Below, in pieces: positions 7,606 through 14,468 of a DNA stretch of 15,812 nt (position 1 is its first letter; the number at the start of each line of letters is the position of its first letter). A program made the position numbers and the translations under genes. Source of the stretch: LMUY01 sp964244655 (lineage in GTDB: Bacteria > Pseudomonadota > Alphaproteobacteria > Acetobacterales > Acetobacteraceae); the NCBI GenBank assembly GCA_964244655.1, contig CAXTJU010000073.1, positions 1-15,812 of the forward strand, written 5' to 3'. The notes below the pieces were generated by a model. That model was not told the origin of the DNA. It worked only from the letters and a program-made list of their open reading frames with translations, and did not search any database.

Positions 7606-8391
7606 ATGGCACCCATGCGCACCTGCCTGGCCGCCGCCGTGCTCGCCCTGTTCGGCTCGTTCCCCGCTTGGGCGGATGACGCGCCGGTGAGGCTGGCCTA
7701 CTCCGCCTATGCCGACGGCCTGAACGTCATGAACATGCAGGCCAGCCTGGCGATGTCGCCGGAGAGCTATCGGCTGCAAGTGTCCTACCATCTGACGGGC
7801 ATGGTCGGCCTGCTGGTCCATGCGGACGCCACCACGACGGTGGACGGGCGTTTCCATGGCGAGGCGGCGGAGCCCCGGGAGCTGTTCAGCGCCGGGCACA
7901 TGCACGGCGAGCCGCGGGTGACGCAGATCGACTGGCAGAACGGCAAGCCGGTCCTGAGCCAGCTCGTGCCGCCGGTGGACGAGGAGCGGGACCCGGTGCC
8001 TGTGGAGCAGCAGCTGCACACCATCGACTCGCTGAGCGCCATGGCGGCGTTGCTGCGCCGCTTGTCGGACACCGGCAGGTGCGAGGGGGGAGCCACCACC
8101 TTCGACGGCCGCCGCCTGTCGCAGATCGACGTGCGCACGGTGGGCGAGGAGGTGCTGAAGCCGACCGGCCGCTCCTCGTTCCAGGGGGCCGCGCTGCGCT
8201 GCGACTTCGAGGGGCGCCAGTTGGCCGGCTTCATCCACGACGCGGACGAGGCGGTGCTGCGCCGGCCGCAGCGCGGCTCCGCCTGGTTCGCCCGCCTCGC
8301 GCCGGGTTCGCCGCTGGTGCCGGTGCGGATCACCTTCGAGACCCGGCAGTTCGGGGCGGCGACGCTGTACCTGACGGTGCCGCCGTCCTGA
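7606..8391 (+). CDS. Exported DUF3108 domain protein
   Basis: A 261-residue protein with a classical Sec signal peptide: MAPMR, a hydrophobic core LAAAVLALFGSF, then PAWA before DD, giving cleavage near residue 25. The mature part begins with a beta-rich pattern (VRLAYSAYADGLNV, YRLQVSYHLTGMVG). It includes TIDSLSAMAALLR, a GRCEGGATTFDGRR segment and a later AALRCDFEGRQLAGF, the layout I associate with DUF3108. The two cysteines in those segments may form a disulfide. DUF3108 proteins are periplasmic or outer-membrane associated with no settled function. The frame is open far upstream, but the overlap with the divergent gene and the signal peptide both favour the ATG at 7606 (or 7615). Its stop is 9 bp from that of the convergent glycosyltransferase gene. 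Confidence 0.8.
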   Translation: MAPMRTCLAAAVLALFGSFPAWADDAPVRLAYSAYADGLNVMNMQASLAMSPESYRLQVSYHLTGMVGLLVHADATTTVDGRFHGEAAEPRELFSAGHMHGEPRVTQIDWQNGKPVLSQLVPPVDEERDPVPVEQQLHTIDSLSAMAALLRRLSDTGRCEGGATTFDGRRLSQIDVRTVGEEVLKPTGRSSFQGAALRCDFEGRQLAGFIHDADEAVLRRPQRGSAWFARLAPGSPLVPVRITFETRQFGAATLYLTVPPS

Positions 8392-8400
8392 AGCGGCGGG

Positions 8401-10149
8401 TCAGGCAGGAGCGTCGAGGGCGAGGCTCGCCGTGGTGCCCTCGTGCGCCAGCCGGCCCCGTCCCGTCCCTTGCTCGCGGCACAACCTGACATATTCGACG
8501 GCTTGGCGGCTTTCGAAGAACTCGACCAGGGCCGCCTCGCCCTCCGCGACGACCCCGCGCCCCAGCCGCAGCACGGCCGCCGCGACGTTGCCGCTGTCGG
8601 CCAGGCAGACCAAGTCCGCCCCCGCCGCCAGCGCCTCGTAGGCGGCATAGGAAAAGGTTTCGGGCCAGGGCGACAGCGCCGCAACCAAGTCGATCTCCAG
8701 CTCGGCCAAGGCCTCCGTCATGGCGTCCGGCCGCTCCGGGGAGGTCGAGACCTGGTGGCAGTTCATGCCCGGCAGGTCGCGCACCGCCTCGCCGCTGCCC
8801 AGGTGGAAGAAGCGGTATGCCCCGGTGTGGCAGGTGCGCGCGATCAGCTCCCGCCACAGCGGCCAGCCCTTCTGCGGGCGGGGATAGCCGATGAAGGCGA
8901 CGCGGACCGGCGCCCCAGCCGAACGCGTGGGCGCGGGCGCCGGGTCGGCTTGCAGGGTGCAGTGCGGGTGCGCTTGCGCCGTGGCGAAGGGTAGCCCGGC
9001 ATGGGCCAGCCAGAGCGACAGCGCGGCCTGCGAGGGGGCCGCGACGTGGAACGGCACCGCTTGGAACAGGTGGTGAACCTGGCCGGCATGGGCCTCCCGC
9101 CGGCTGCCATGGACGCAGACCCGGCAGGCCATGCTGCCCGCCGGCGGCGCGTGGCAGAACGCGGCGTCGTTGCGCAGCAGGGTGTAGCCGACGCACACGG
9201 AGGAGTAGTCGTGCACCCAGAACACGGCGCGGGTGGCCAGGCTGGCGCGGTGCAGCCCCACCAGGTCGGCGATGCTGTGGCCCAGCAGGCAGTGCAGGAC
9301 GAACCAGCGCTGCTCGCCGGGGCGCGGCGGGATGCGGCGGAGCGCGGCGGCCAGGTCGCCACCGCTGGCCACTCCGATGAAGCGACCATTCAGCACGAGG
9401 TTCAGCAGCAAGTCCGCGGCGCCGGGGTCGGCGAGGCGGAGCAGGGGGGTGAACGGGGAGACGTTGAGGTAGGCCAGGTTCTGCCGCGCGAACTTCGCCT
9501 GCTCATCGGCGATGAAGAGCTGGATGCCGCCGGTGACACGGATGTAGCAGTCGTGCCCGGCGGAGATGACCAGCCCACACGCTGCCTCAGCCGCAGGGCG
9601 CAGCAGCGCCGCCAGCCGGACGCGGGTCAGCGTCCCGGCCTGCTCCGGCCTGGTGTAGGCCGCCGTGATGACGTCCGGATCGACCGCTGCCTCGATAGTC
9701 TGGCGCCGGGCTCCGCCGGGGCGGCTTGGGTTGCGCCCTTCGGAGCGGCCATGCGCCAGGTAGTGCCAGAACGGGTTGATCCCGTGCTCGGCCACGTCGC
9801 GGTTGGCGTCGAGGTAGTAGCGGGTGTCGAACCACGCTGCGGGATTGCGACCTTCCGCCCAGCCATGGGCGCAGTAATGGCGGACCGGGTCGATCCCGGC
9901 GCGCCGGATGTCGTCGTACATCCCGAAATAGAACCCGGCGTCCAATTGCCCGGCGATGGTCGCCTCGACGGGATCGTCGTAGCTGGATGCCAGGGCGGCC
10001 TGGGCAGCGTCGGGCTGCGGCAAGTCCGCGTGCGGAGTTTGTGTCCCGAACAGCATGTCGGGGGGGAAGCGAGTGGACTGGAGCGCGCCCGCATTCCCGG
10101 TTGCGGCCATCGTCGCGGCGGGGGCATGACTGGTCCGACTTCGCAACAT
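8401..10149 (-). CDS. GT-B glycosyltransferase (GT4-like) with N-terminal 37-residue repeats
   Basis: A 582-residue protein without signal peptide. Residues about 70-106 and 107-143 are two tandem copies of a module ending HYCAHGWAEGRNP and HYLAHGRSEGRNP. This module also precedes glycosyltransferase domains in other surface-polysaccharide proteins. The middle region contains a probable first Rossmann-like domain (LVISAGHDCYIRVTGGIQLF). The C-terminal domain starts near VRVAFIGYPRPQKGW and carries WPETFSYAAYE, with E497 and E505 forming the EX7E signature of retaining GT-B enzymes. It probably transfers a sugar from a nucleotide donor to a growing glycan; donor and acceptor are unknown. The ATG at 10149 has only a weak GGCGG-type ribosome-binding site, and M14 is an alternative. 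It diverges from the large GT2 gene, suggesting a shared surface-glycan locus. Confidence 0.85.
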   Translation of the reverse strand: MLRSRTSHAPAATMAATGNAGALQSTRFPPDMLFGTQTPHADLPQPDAAQAALASSYDDPVEATIAGQLDAGFYFGMYDDIRRAGIDPVRHYCAHGWAEGRNPAAWFDTRYYLDANRDVAEHGINPFWHYLAHGRSEGRNPSRPGGARRQTIEAAVDPDVITAAYTRPEQAGTLTRVRLAALLRPAAEAACGLVISAGHDCYIRVTGGIQLFIADEQAKFARQNLAYLNVSPFTPLLRLADPGAADLLLNLVLNGRFIGVASGGDLAAALRRIPPRPGEQRWFVLHCLLGHSIADLVGLHRASLATRAVFWVHDYSSVCVGYTLLRNDAAFCHAPPAGSMACRVCVHGSRREAHAGQVHHLFQAVPFHVAAPSQAALSLWLAHAGLPFATAQAHPHCTLQADPAPAPTRSAGAPVRVAFIGYPRPQKGWPLWRELIARTCHTGAYRFFHLGSGEAVRDLPGMNCHQVSTSPERPDAMTEALAELEIDLVAALSPWPETFSYAAYEALAAGADLVCLADSGNVAAAVLRLGRGVVAEGEAALVEFFESRQAVEYVRLCREQGTGRGRLAHEGTTASLALDAPA

Positions 10150-10337
10150 CCGACCGCCAAGCTACGGTGCAGGGCACTTCGCGGCAAGGCGTCGAGCCAG
10201 ATTTGCCGCTGGTCGTGCAGCCAGGCCCGGGAGTGCAAGCGGGCCCGGTCATACGCAGGATTGTCTGCCGCGTTGCAATGCAATAACGGTGGGGAGAATG
10301 GCTTGCCCAGGTTGGGACAACGTTAGATGGAACGCAT
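10150..10337. promoter_or_regulatory. Divergent intergenic region between two glycosyltransferase genes
   Basis: This 188-bp spacer should contain the promoters of both glycosyltransferase genes. The part nearest the GT2 gene (about 10265-10337) is less GC-rich. GGA in GATGGAACGCAT is the likely ribosome-binding site for the ATG at 10338. No convincing sigma-70 boxes or strong dyads are visible. On the minus strand, 10150-10283 is open with coding-like composition; see the separate finding. Confidence 0.35.
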
Positions 10338-13139
10338 ATGATAGCTGAATCGATGCGGTCGCCAATCAATTGCCAGCTCGACTCGGTGGAGGAGGGGGTG
10401 ATCGTCGGCTGGGCGCACGATCCGAACAGCCGTTCGCAGCCGGCGCGGTTCTACGTGCTGGTGGACGGCCAGCAGACGGCGGAAGTGGTGTGCGACGGCT
10501 TGCGCCCGGACGTGGCCAACACCGGTTCGGCGCCCGAGGCCGTCGGCTACAGCGTGAAGCTTCCGTTGCAGGCGCTGGACGGCGAGCCGCATCGCGTGGA
10601 GTTCCGCGACACCCGGCGCATGCCGATGGTTATCCGCTCCCAAGGCAACACGGCGGACTCGTTCGACTACAGCTACAAGTGGCGTCCCCAGGTGCAGAGC
10701 CATGTCGATGGTCTGCGCGGCAGCGGGCTGGAAGGCTGGGTGCTGCGGTCCAGCTACGAGACCGGCAGGCTCGACGGCAACTGCATGGTCCGGATCGCCT
10801 GCGACGGCATCACCATCGGCCATGTCCGCGCCAACCGCGTGCGCACCGATGTCGGCCGCCTGCTGAACGGCTCCGCCTATTGCGGCTTCCGCTTCGTGCT
10901 GCCGCCCTCCATGCGGCGGGGCCGCAAGCAGAGCTACCGCTTCTACCTGATGCCCGACAACGAGGAGCTGGAGAAAAGCCCCCTCGTCGTCAGCTTGATC
11001 TCCGACGAGGCGGAGGCCCAATTGGTCGAGCTGTCGGACGAGATCAACTACATGCACGTCCGGCTGACGCGGCTTAGGCGCAACCTGCTGAGTCTGATCC
11101 CGCAGAAGACCTACCTGCTGGCGGACTACTCCGAGTGGTTTCCCGAATACGCAGCTCTGCTGAAGGCCCGCGTGCTGGCGGATCGAGACCCTGGCGCCCG
11201 CTCGCCGCTGATCAGCGTCGTGTGCCCGGTATACCGCCCCAAGCTGGACGAGTTCCGTGCGGCGGTGGACTCGGTCATCGCCCAGACCTACGAGAACTGG
11301 GAGCTGATCCTGGTTGACGACGGCAGCGAGAACGCTGCCCTCACCGCCTGCATCGAGGAATACGCCGCCTGCGACGCGCGCGTCGTCGTCCGTCCCATGG
11401 TCAAGAATGGCGGCATCAGCCGCTCAACCAATCTTGGCCTGAAGGTGGCGAAGGGCGAATGGATCGCTTTCTTCGACCATGACGACCTGCTCGCCGAAAC
11501 GGCGCTGGAAGTGATGCTGCGCGCGGCCCAGGCGAGAGGCGCCAAGCTGCTCTACTCGGACGAGGACAAGGTCGATGCAGCCGGCAGCTTCACCACGCCC
11601 GCGTTCAAGCCCGACTGGAACCATCGGCTGCTGCTGGGGGTGAACTACGTCTGCCACCTGCTGTTCGTCGAGCGCGGCGCACTGGAGCGGGCCGGCCCGC
11701 TCGACAGCCAGTATGACGGCGCGCAGGACCATGACCTGATCCTGCGGTTGTCTGAGCACGTGCCGCCGCACGAGATATTCCATGTGCCGGAAGTCCTGTA
11801 CCACTGGCGCATCACGGAGAACTCGACCGCGTCGGACACCAGCGCCAAGCCTTACGCGCTCAACGCCGGGATCGCCGCCGTGCGCGACCACCTCCAACGC
11901 ATCGGACGGCCGGCGACGGTGTCCAACATCCGGGACAGCACGCTCTACCGCCAGGAGTGGCTGATCGACTGGGAGCCGTCCGTCGAGGTGATCATCCCGT
12001 TCAAGGACCAGGTGCCCACGACCCGCCGCTGCCTGCGCACCCTGCTCACCAGGACGCTGTACGAGAACATGCGCATCACCCTGGTGGACAACTGGTCCAC
12101 CAGCGACGAGGCGGTCGCTTTCTGCACCGAGGCGGCGCTGCTCCCCAGGGTGCGCGTCATGCGCGTCGAGGAGCCGTTCAACTATTCCCGGCTGAACAAC
12201 CTGGCCGCTAGCCGCTCCACCGCGGACTTCCTGGTGCTGATGAACAACGACGTGTTCGTGGGCGACGCGGACTGGCTGCGGGTTTGTGTCAACGAGGCGC
12301 TGACTGACCCGGCGGTCGCCATGGTCGGCGGCAAGTTCCTCTACCCGTCGCGCACCGTCCAGCACGGCGGCATCATCATGGGGCTGGGCGGGGTCGCGGG
12401 CCATCTGGGCGTCGGCTTGCAGGAGAACGATCACGGCTTCGGCGGGCGGCTGCTGTTCGCCCAGGAATATTCCGGCGTCACCGCCGCTGCGGTGCTGGTC
12501 CGCGCCCGGGTGTTCCACGAAGTGGGCGGCCTGGACGAGAAGAACCTGCCGGTCGCGTTCAACGACGTGGATTTCTGCCTGAAAGTCCGGGCGGCCGGCT
12601 ACAAGGTCATCTGGACGCCCGACTTCATCGCCGAACATCATGAGTCGCTCAGCCGCGGTGACGACGAGCGGCCGGCGCAGGAAGCTCGTTTCTTCCACGA
12701 AGCTGAAACCATGAAGGAACGGTGGGATGGCAGGCTCGTCCTGGACCCGTTCTACAACAAGAACTTCAGCTTGGAGCGCGCGCCGTTCACCGAGTTGCTG
12801 CCGCCGGAGGAGGCGGTCGCCATCGACTGGGTCAAGCTGGCTGAGCCGCCCTCCACCCGCGTTGATCCGATGCAGCCGGCGTATCTCGGGCCCAAGGAGC
12901 CCGTCGCGTCCACCAAGGCGGTCATGCCACCGGCTTCGGGCAAGGGCGGCATGGCCGCCCCGGGGCGCCAGGCCGTAAAGCGCGGCGCGGCCAAGCCGGC
13001 CGAGCCGCCGCGGGGCAGGGTCGGCCGGGAACAACCTGATGCTGCCGGGCCTTCGCCCATCCGCAAGTTGCGCGCGGCAGCCCATGCTCCCGTGGCCGAT
13101 GCAAAGCCTCGCAGCACTGAGAAGCGCGGCAACGACTGA
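10338..13139 (+). CDS. Tandem GT2 glycosyltransferase with N-terminal beta-sandwich-like repeats
   Basis: A 933-residue cytoplasmic protein. Residues about 8-95 and 105-210 are two divergent copies of a beta-rich module sharing GW, a DG turn, R-x-DV and a GY/GF near the end; it probably binds the acceptor glycan or a partner (inference). The first GT2 domain starts at ISVVCPVYRP (292), with DDGS at 327 and the metal-binding D380-H-D382. The second starts at VEVIIPFKD (about 550), with NND at 636-638 in place of DxD, GGVAGHLGVG, and NDVDFCLKVRAAGY. About residues 840-933 form a Pro/Ala/Lys/Arg-rich, probably disordered basic tail. Tandem GT2 proteins of this kind make O-antigen or capsule polymers, adding two linkages. 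The ATG at 10338 has GGA 7-10 nt upstream; the ATG at 10353 is an alternative. The next gene overlaps its end. Confidence 0.92.
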   Translation: MIAESMRSPINCQLDSVEEGVIVGWAHDPNSRSQPARFYVLVDGQQTAEVVCDGLRPDVANTGSAPEAVGYSVKLPLQALDGEPHRVEFRDTRRMPMVIRSQGNTADSFDYSYKWRPQVQSHVDGLRGSGLEGWVLRSSYETGRLDGNCMVRIACDGITIGHVRANRVRTDVGRLLNGSAYCGFRFVLPPSMRRGRKQSYRFYLMPDNEELEKSPLVVSLISDEAEAQLVELSDEINYMHVRLTRLRRNLLSLIPQKTYLLADYSEWFPEYAALLKARVLADRDPGARSPLISVVCPVYRPKLDEFRAAVDSVIAQTYENWELILVDDGSENAALTACIEEYAACDARVVVRPMVKNGGISRSTNLGLKVAKGEWIAFFDHDDLLAETALEVMLRAAQARGAKLLYSDEDKVDAAGSFTTPAFKPDWNHRLLLGVNYVCHLLFVERGALERAGPLDSQYDGAQDHDLILRLSEHVPPHEIFHVPEVLYHWRITENSTASDTSAKPYALNAGIAAVRDHLQRIGRPATVSNIRDSTLYRQEWLIDWEPSVEVIIPFKDQVPTTRRCLRTLLTRTLYENMRITLVDNWSTSDEAVAFCTEAALLPRVRVMRVEEPFNYSRLNNLAASRSTADFLVLMNNDVFVGDADWLRVCVNEALTDPAVAMVGGKFLYPSRTVQHGGIIMGLGGVAGHLGVGLQENDHGFGGRLLFAQEYSGVTAAAVLVRARVFHEVGGLDEKNLPVAFNDVDFCLKVRAAGYKVIWTPDFIAEHHESLSRGDDERPAQEARFFHEAETMKERWDGRLVLDPFYNKNFSLERAPFTELLPPEEAVAIDWVKLAEPPSTRVDPMQPAYLGPKEPVASTKAVMPPASGKGGMAAPGRQAVKRGAAKPAEPPRGRVGREQPDAAGPSPIRKLRAAAHAPVADAKPRSTEKRGND

Positions 13140-14214
13140 CTTGTCCGGCAAGCCTTTCGTGTTGAGGCGTTCTGCTGCCTGCTTGCTGCTTGCGGCCCTG
13201 CTGGGCGGCTATTCCGCCGCGTCTGCGAATGCCAATGGCCCCGAGGACAAGACCGTGTTCATCGGTAGCGTCGGTCCGGGTTACGCCACCCTGGCGGACC
13301 CGGCCGTGAGCGCAGCCATGCTGAAAACCGGCAGGATCGGGCTGTACCAGCACGCCAACGGCAATGCCGGTCTCACAATCGCTCAACGCTCGGCGTTGTG
13401 GGCGACCTGGAACGGCCAGGATACGACAGCGGACGGCACCGTTGCGGAGGTGGGCGGCAGTGCCATCGAGGCGCCCGGCTATCTCCAATTTTTCGGCGGC
13501 CGCTACCCTGCCGAAGTCAATATAAATGCGCTGGCATCCGACGACGGGATGGAGTCCTACAGCTCCACTGCGGGTGAGACAGAACCCGGCCACGTGTATG
13601 GCGACTACGTCAGCGCCGCCGGGCTGGCGAGGCTGGAACGGCAGATCTGCGGCGCCGTGCGGCACGGCGCGCACAGCGTGGCTGTCGTCATGACGCCCAA
13701 CGGCGGCGGCGAGGACCTGGCGGACGGGTTCGCCGCGTCGCCGTTCTGGGCGAACGTCCGCATGGCGGCGCTGTTCGGCGGCGGCATCGGCCTGGACGTG
13801 CCACCGACTTACTGGGTGCTGCGGGGCGCCGGCTACCAGGCGCAGGTGGCGCGGATGGTCGCGTGGGCGAACGCGAACGGCCTACGCAGCAGCCTCATCG
13901 TCTCGCCCTATGCCGAGAAGCCGGATGCGGCCGGCCATAGCGGCGCGTGCGGCTACGATCCCGCCTTTATGCAGAACACCCGTCGCCTGGTGGCGGACCT
14001 GGCGAATGCGGGCGCGCTGCCGACGCAGTGGGCGGTGGAGAATTACGGTGCCGCCGGCCCAGGCTGCGGCTCGGAGAACGACGTGGCGGGACCCGGCGTG
14101 GCGGGCGATCCCGGCAGCCTCGACACGGTGGCTCTCTCGCTGGCCAGTTCCACGCTGGTTTCCCGCTCGCCGGCCATGCCGCAGCAGGCGCTCGCGAGTT
14201 GCAGCTCCAGGTAA
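13099..14214 (+). CDS. Sec-exported protein of unrecognised family (paralogue 1)
   Basis: I do not recognise this family. The frame encodes a signal peptide, VLRRSAACLLLAALLGGYSAASA before NANG (cleavage near A43 from this start), then a soluble domain of about 325 residues. Segments shared with the downstream gene include VFIGSV, TGRIGLYQHAN (H85), MRMAALFGGG, GLDVPPTY (D233), WANAN and WAVENY (E314). The alternating pattern suggests an alpha/beta, perhaps barrel, fold; that is inference. Start choice is weak: ATG 13099 has no ribosome-binding site and overlaps the GT2 gene by 41 bp. TTG 13141 or GTG 13159 would give a more typical signal peptide without overlap. Tight linkage implies co-transcription with the GT2 gene, so an extracytoplasmic role in glycan binding or processing is plausible. 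Confidence 0.75.
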   Translation: MQSLAALRSAATTDLSGKPFVLRRSAACLLLAALLGGYSAASANANGPEDKTVFIGSVGPGYATLADPAVSAAMLKTGRIGLYQHANGNAGLTIAQRSALWATWNGQDTTADGTVAEVGGSAIEAPGYLQFFGGRYPAEVNINALASDDGMESYSSTAGETEPGHVYGDYVSAAGLARLERQICGAVRHGAHSVAVVMTPNGGGEDLADGFAASPFWANVRMAALFGGGIGLDVPPTYWVLRGAGYQAQVARMVAWANANGLRSSLIVSPYAEKPDAAGHSGACGYDPAFMQNTRRLVADLANAGALPTQWAVENYGAAGPGCGSENDVAGPGVAGDPGSLDTVALSLASSTLVSRSPAMPQQALASCSSR

Positions 14215-14468
14215 AGGAGCGCGGGACACAGGCTGGACCGCTGCATCGAAGCTTGAGGCAGCTTGCCAGCACTTGCTTGCACAGTCGCGCAAAGCCTCTT
14301 GGTCGGTCCATGCAGCCTGCATAGATATGTGTTAACAAACAGTACCGGTCACGGTCCAGTGTAGTTTATACTATGTTTACACAGTATAAATCGTTGGAAC
14401 ACTTAGAATATTTAACCCATCTTTCAATCCTGCTGAATATGGTCACCCCCGAGTTCATTGGGGTTGTC
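14215..14468. promoter_or_regulatory. AT-rich intergenic region upstream of paralogue 2
   Basis: This 254-bp spacer shows a sharp drop in GC between about 14325 and 14440, against roughly 70% GC either side. It contains GTTAAC (14331-14336), TATACT (14367-14372) and TATAAA (14385-14390) elements that could serve as -10 boxes, and TTTACA (14376-14381) as a possible -35, but no pair has good spacing. The 26-bp dyad is listed separately. The first 110 bp hold no gene that I can support. Confidence 0.5.
14365..14390. promoter_or_regulatory. 26-bp operator-like imperfect palindrome
   Basis: Perfect outer arms TTTATACT (14365-14372) and AGTATAAA (14383-14390) flank a centre that continues the symmetry as TGT (14374-14376) and ACA (14379-14381). 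In all, 22 of 26 positions are symmetric. The site overlaps TATACT and TATAAA elements in the AT-rich promoter region about 80-105 bp before the paralogue 2 start. This is typical of a dimeric repressor or activator site. No regulator can be named. Confidence 0.5.

Noticed and set aside
9001..10326. 441-codon plus-strand frame opposite the GT-B glycosyltransferase
   Set aside because: It is a shadow with no recognisable motif. The minus strand has the repeats and the EX7E motif.
11424..13151. 575-codon open frame antisense to the GT2 gene
   Set aside because: Composition is rich in Arg, Val, Asp, His and Gln as expected of an antisense shadow. The sense strand encodes two intact GT2 domains.
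14204..14220. GCTCC-N7-GGAGC dyad around the paralogue 1 stop codon as a terminator
   Set aside because: The stem is only 5 bp with a 7-nt loop and no following T-run; not supportable as an intrinsic terminator.
14215..14468. Mobile-element boundary or attachment site at the AT-rich island
   Set aside because: No transposase, integrase, tRNA end or flanking direct repeats are visible; a promoter region explains the base composition.
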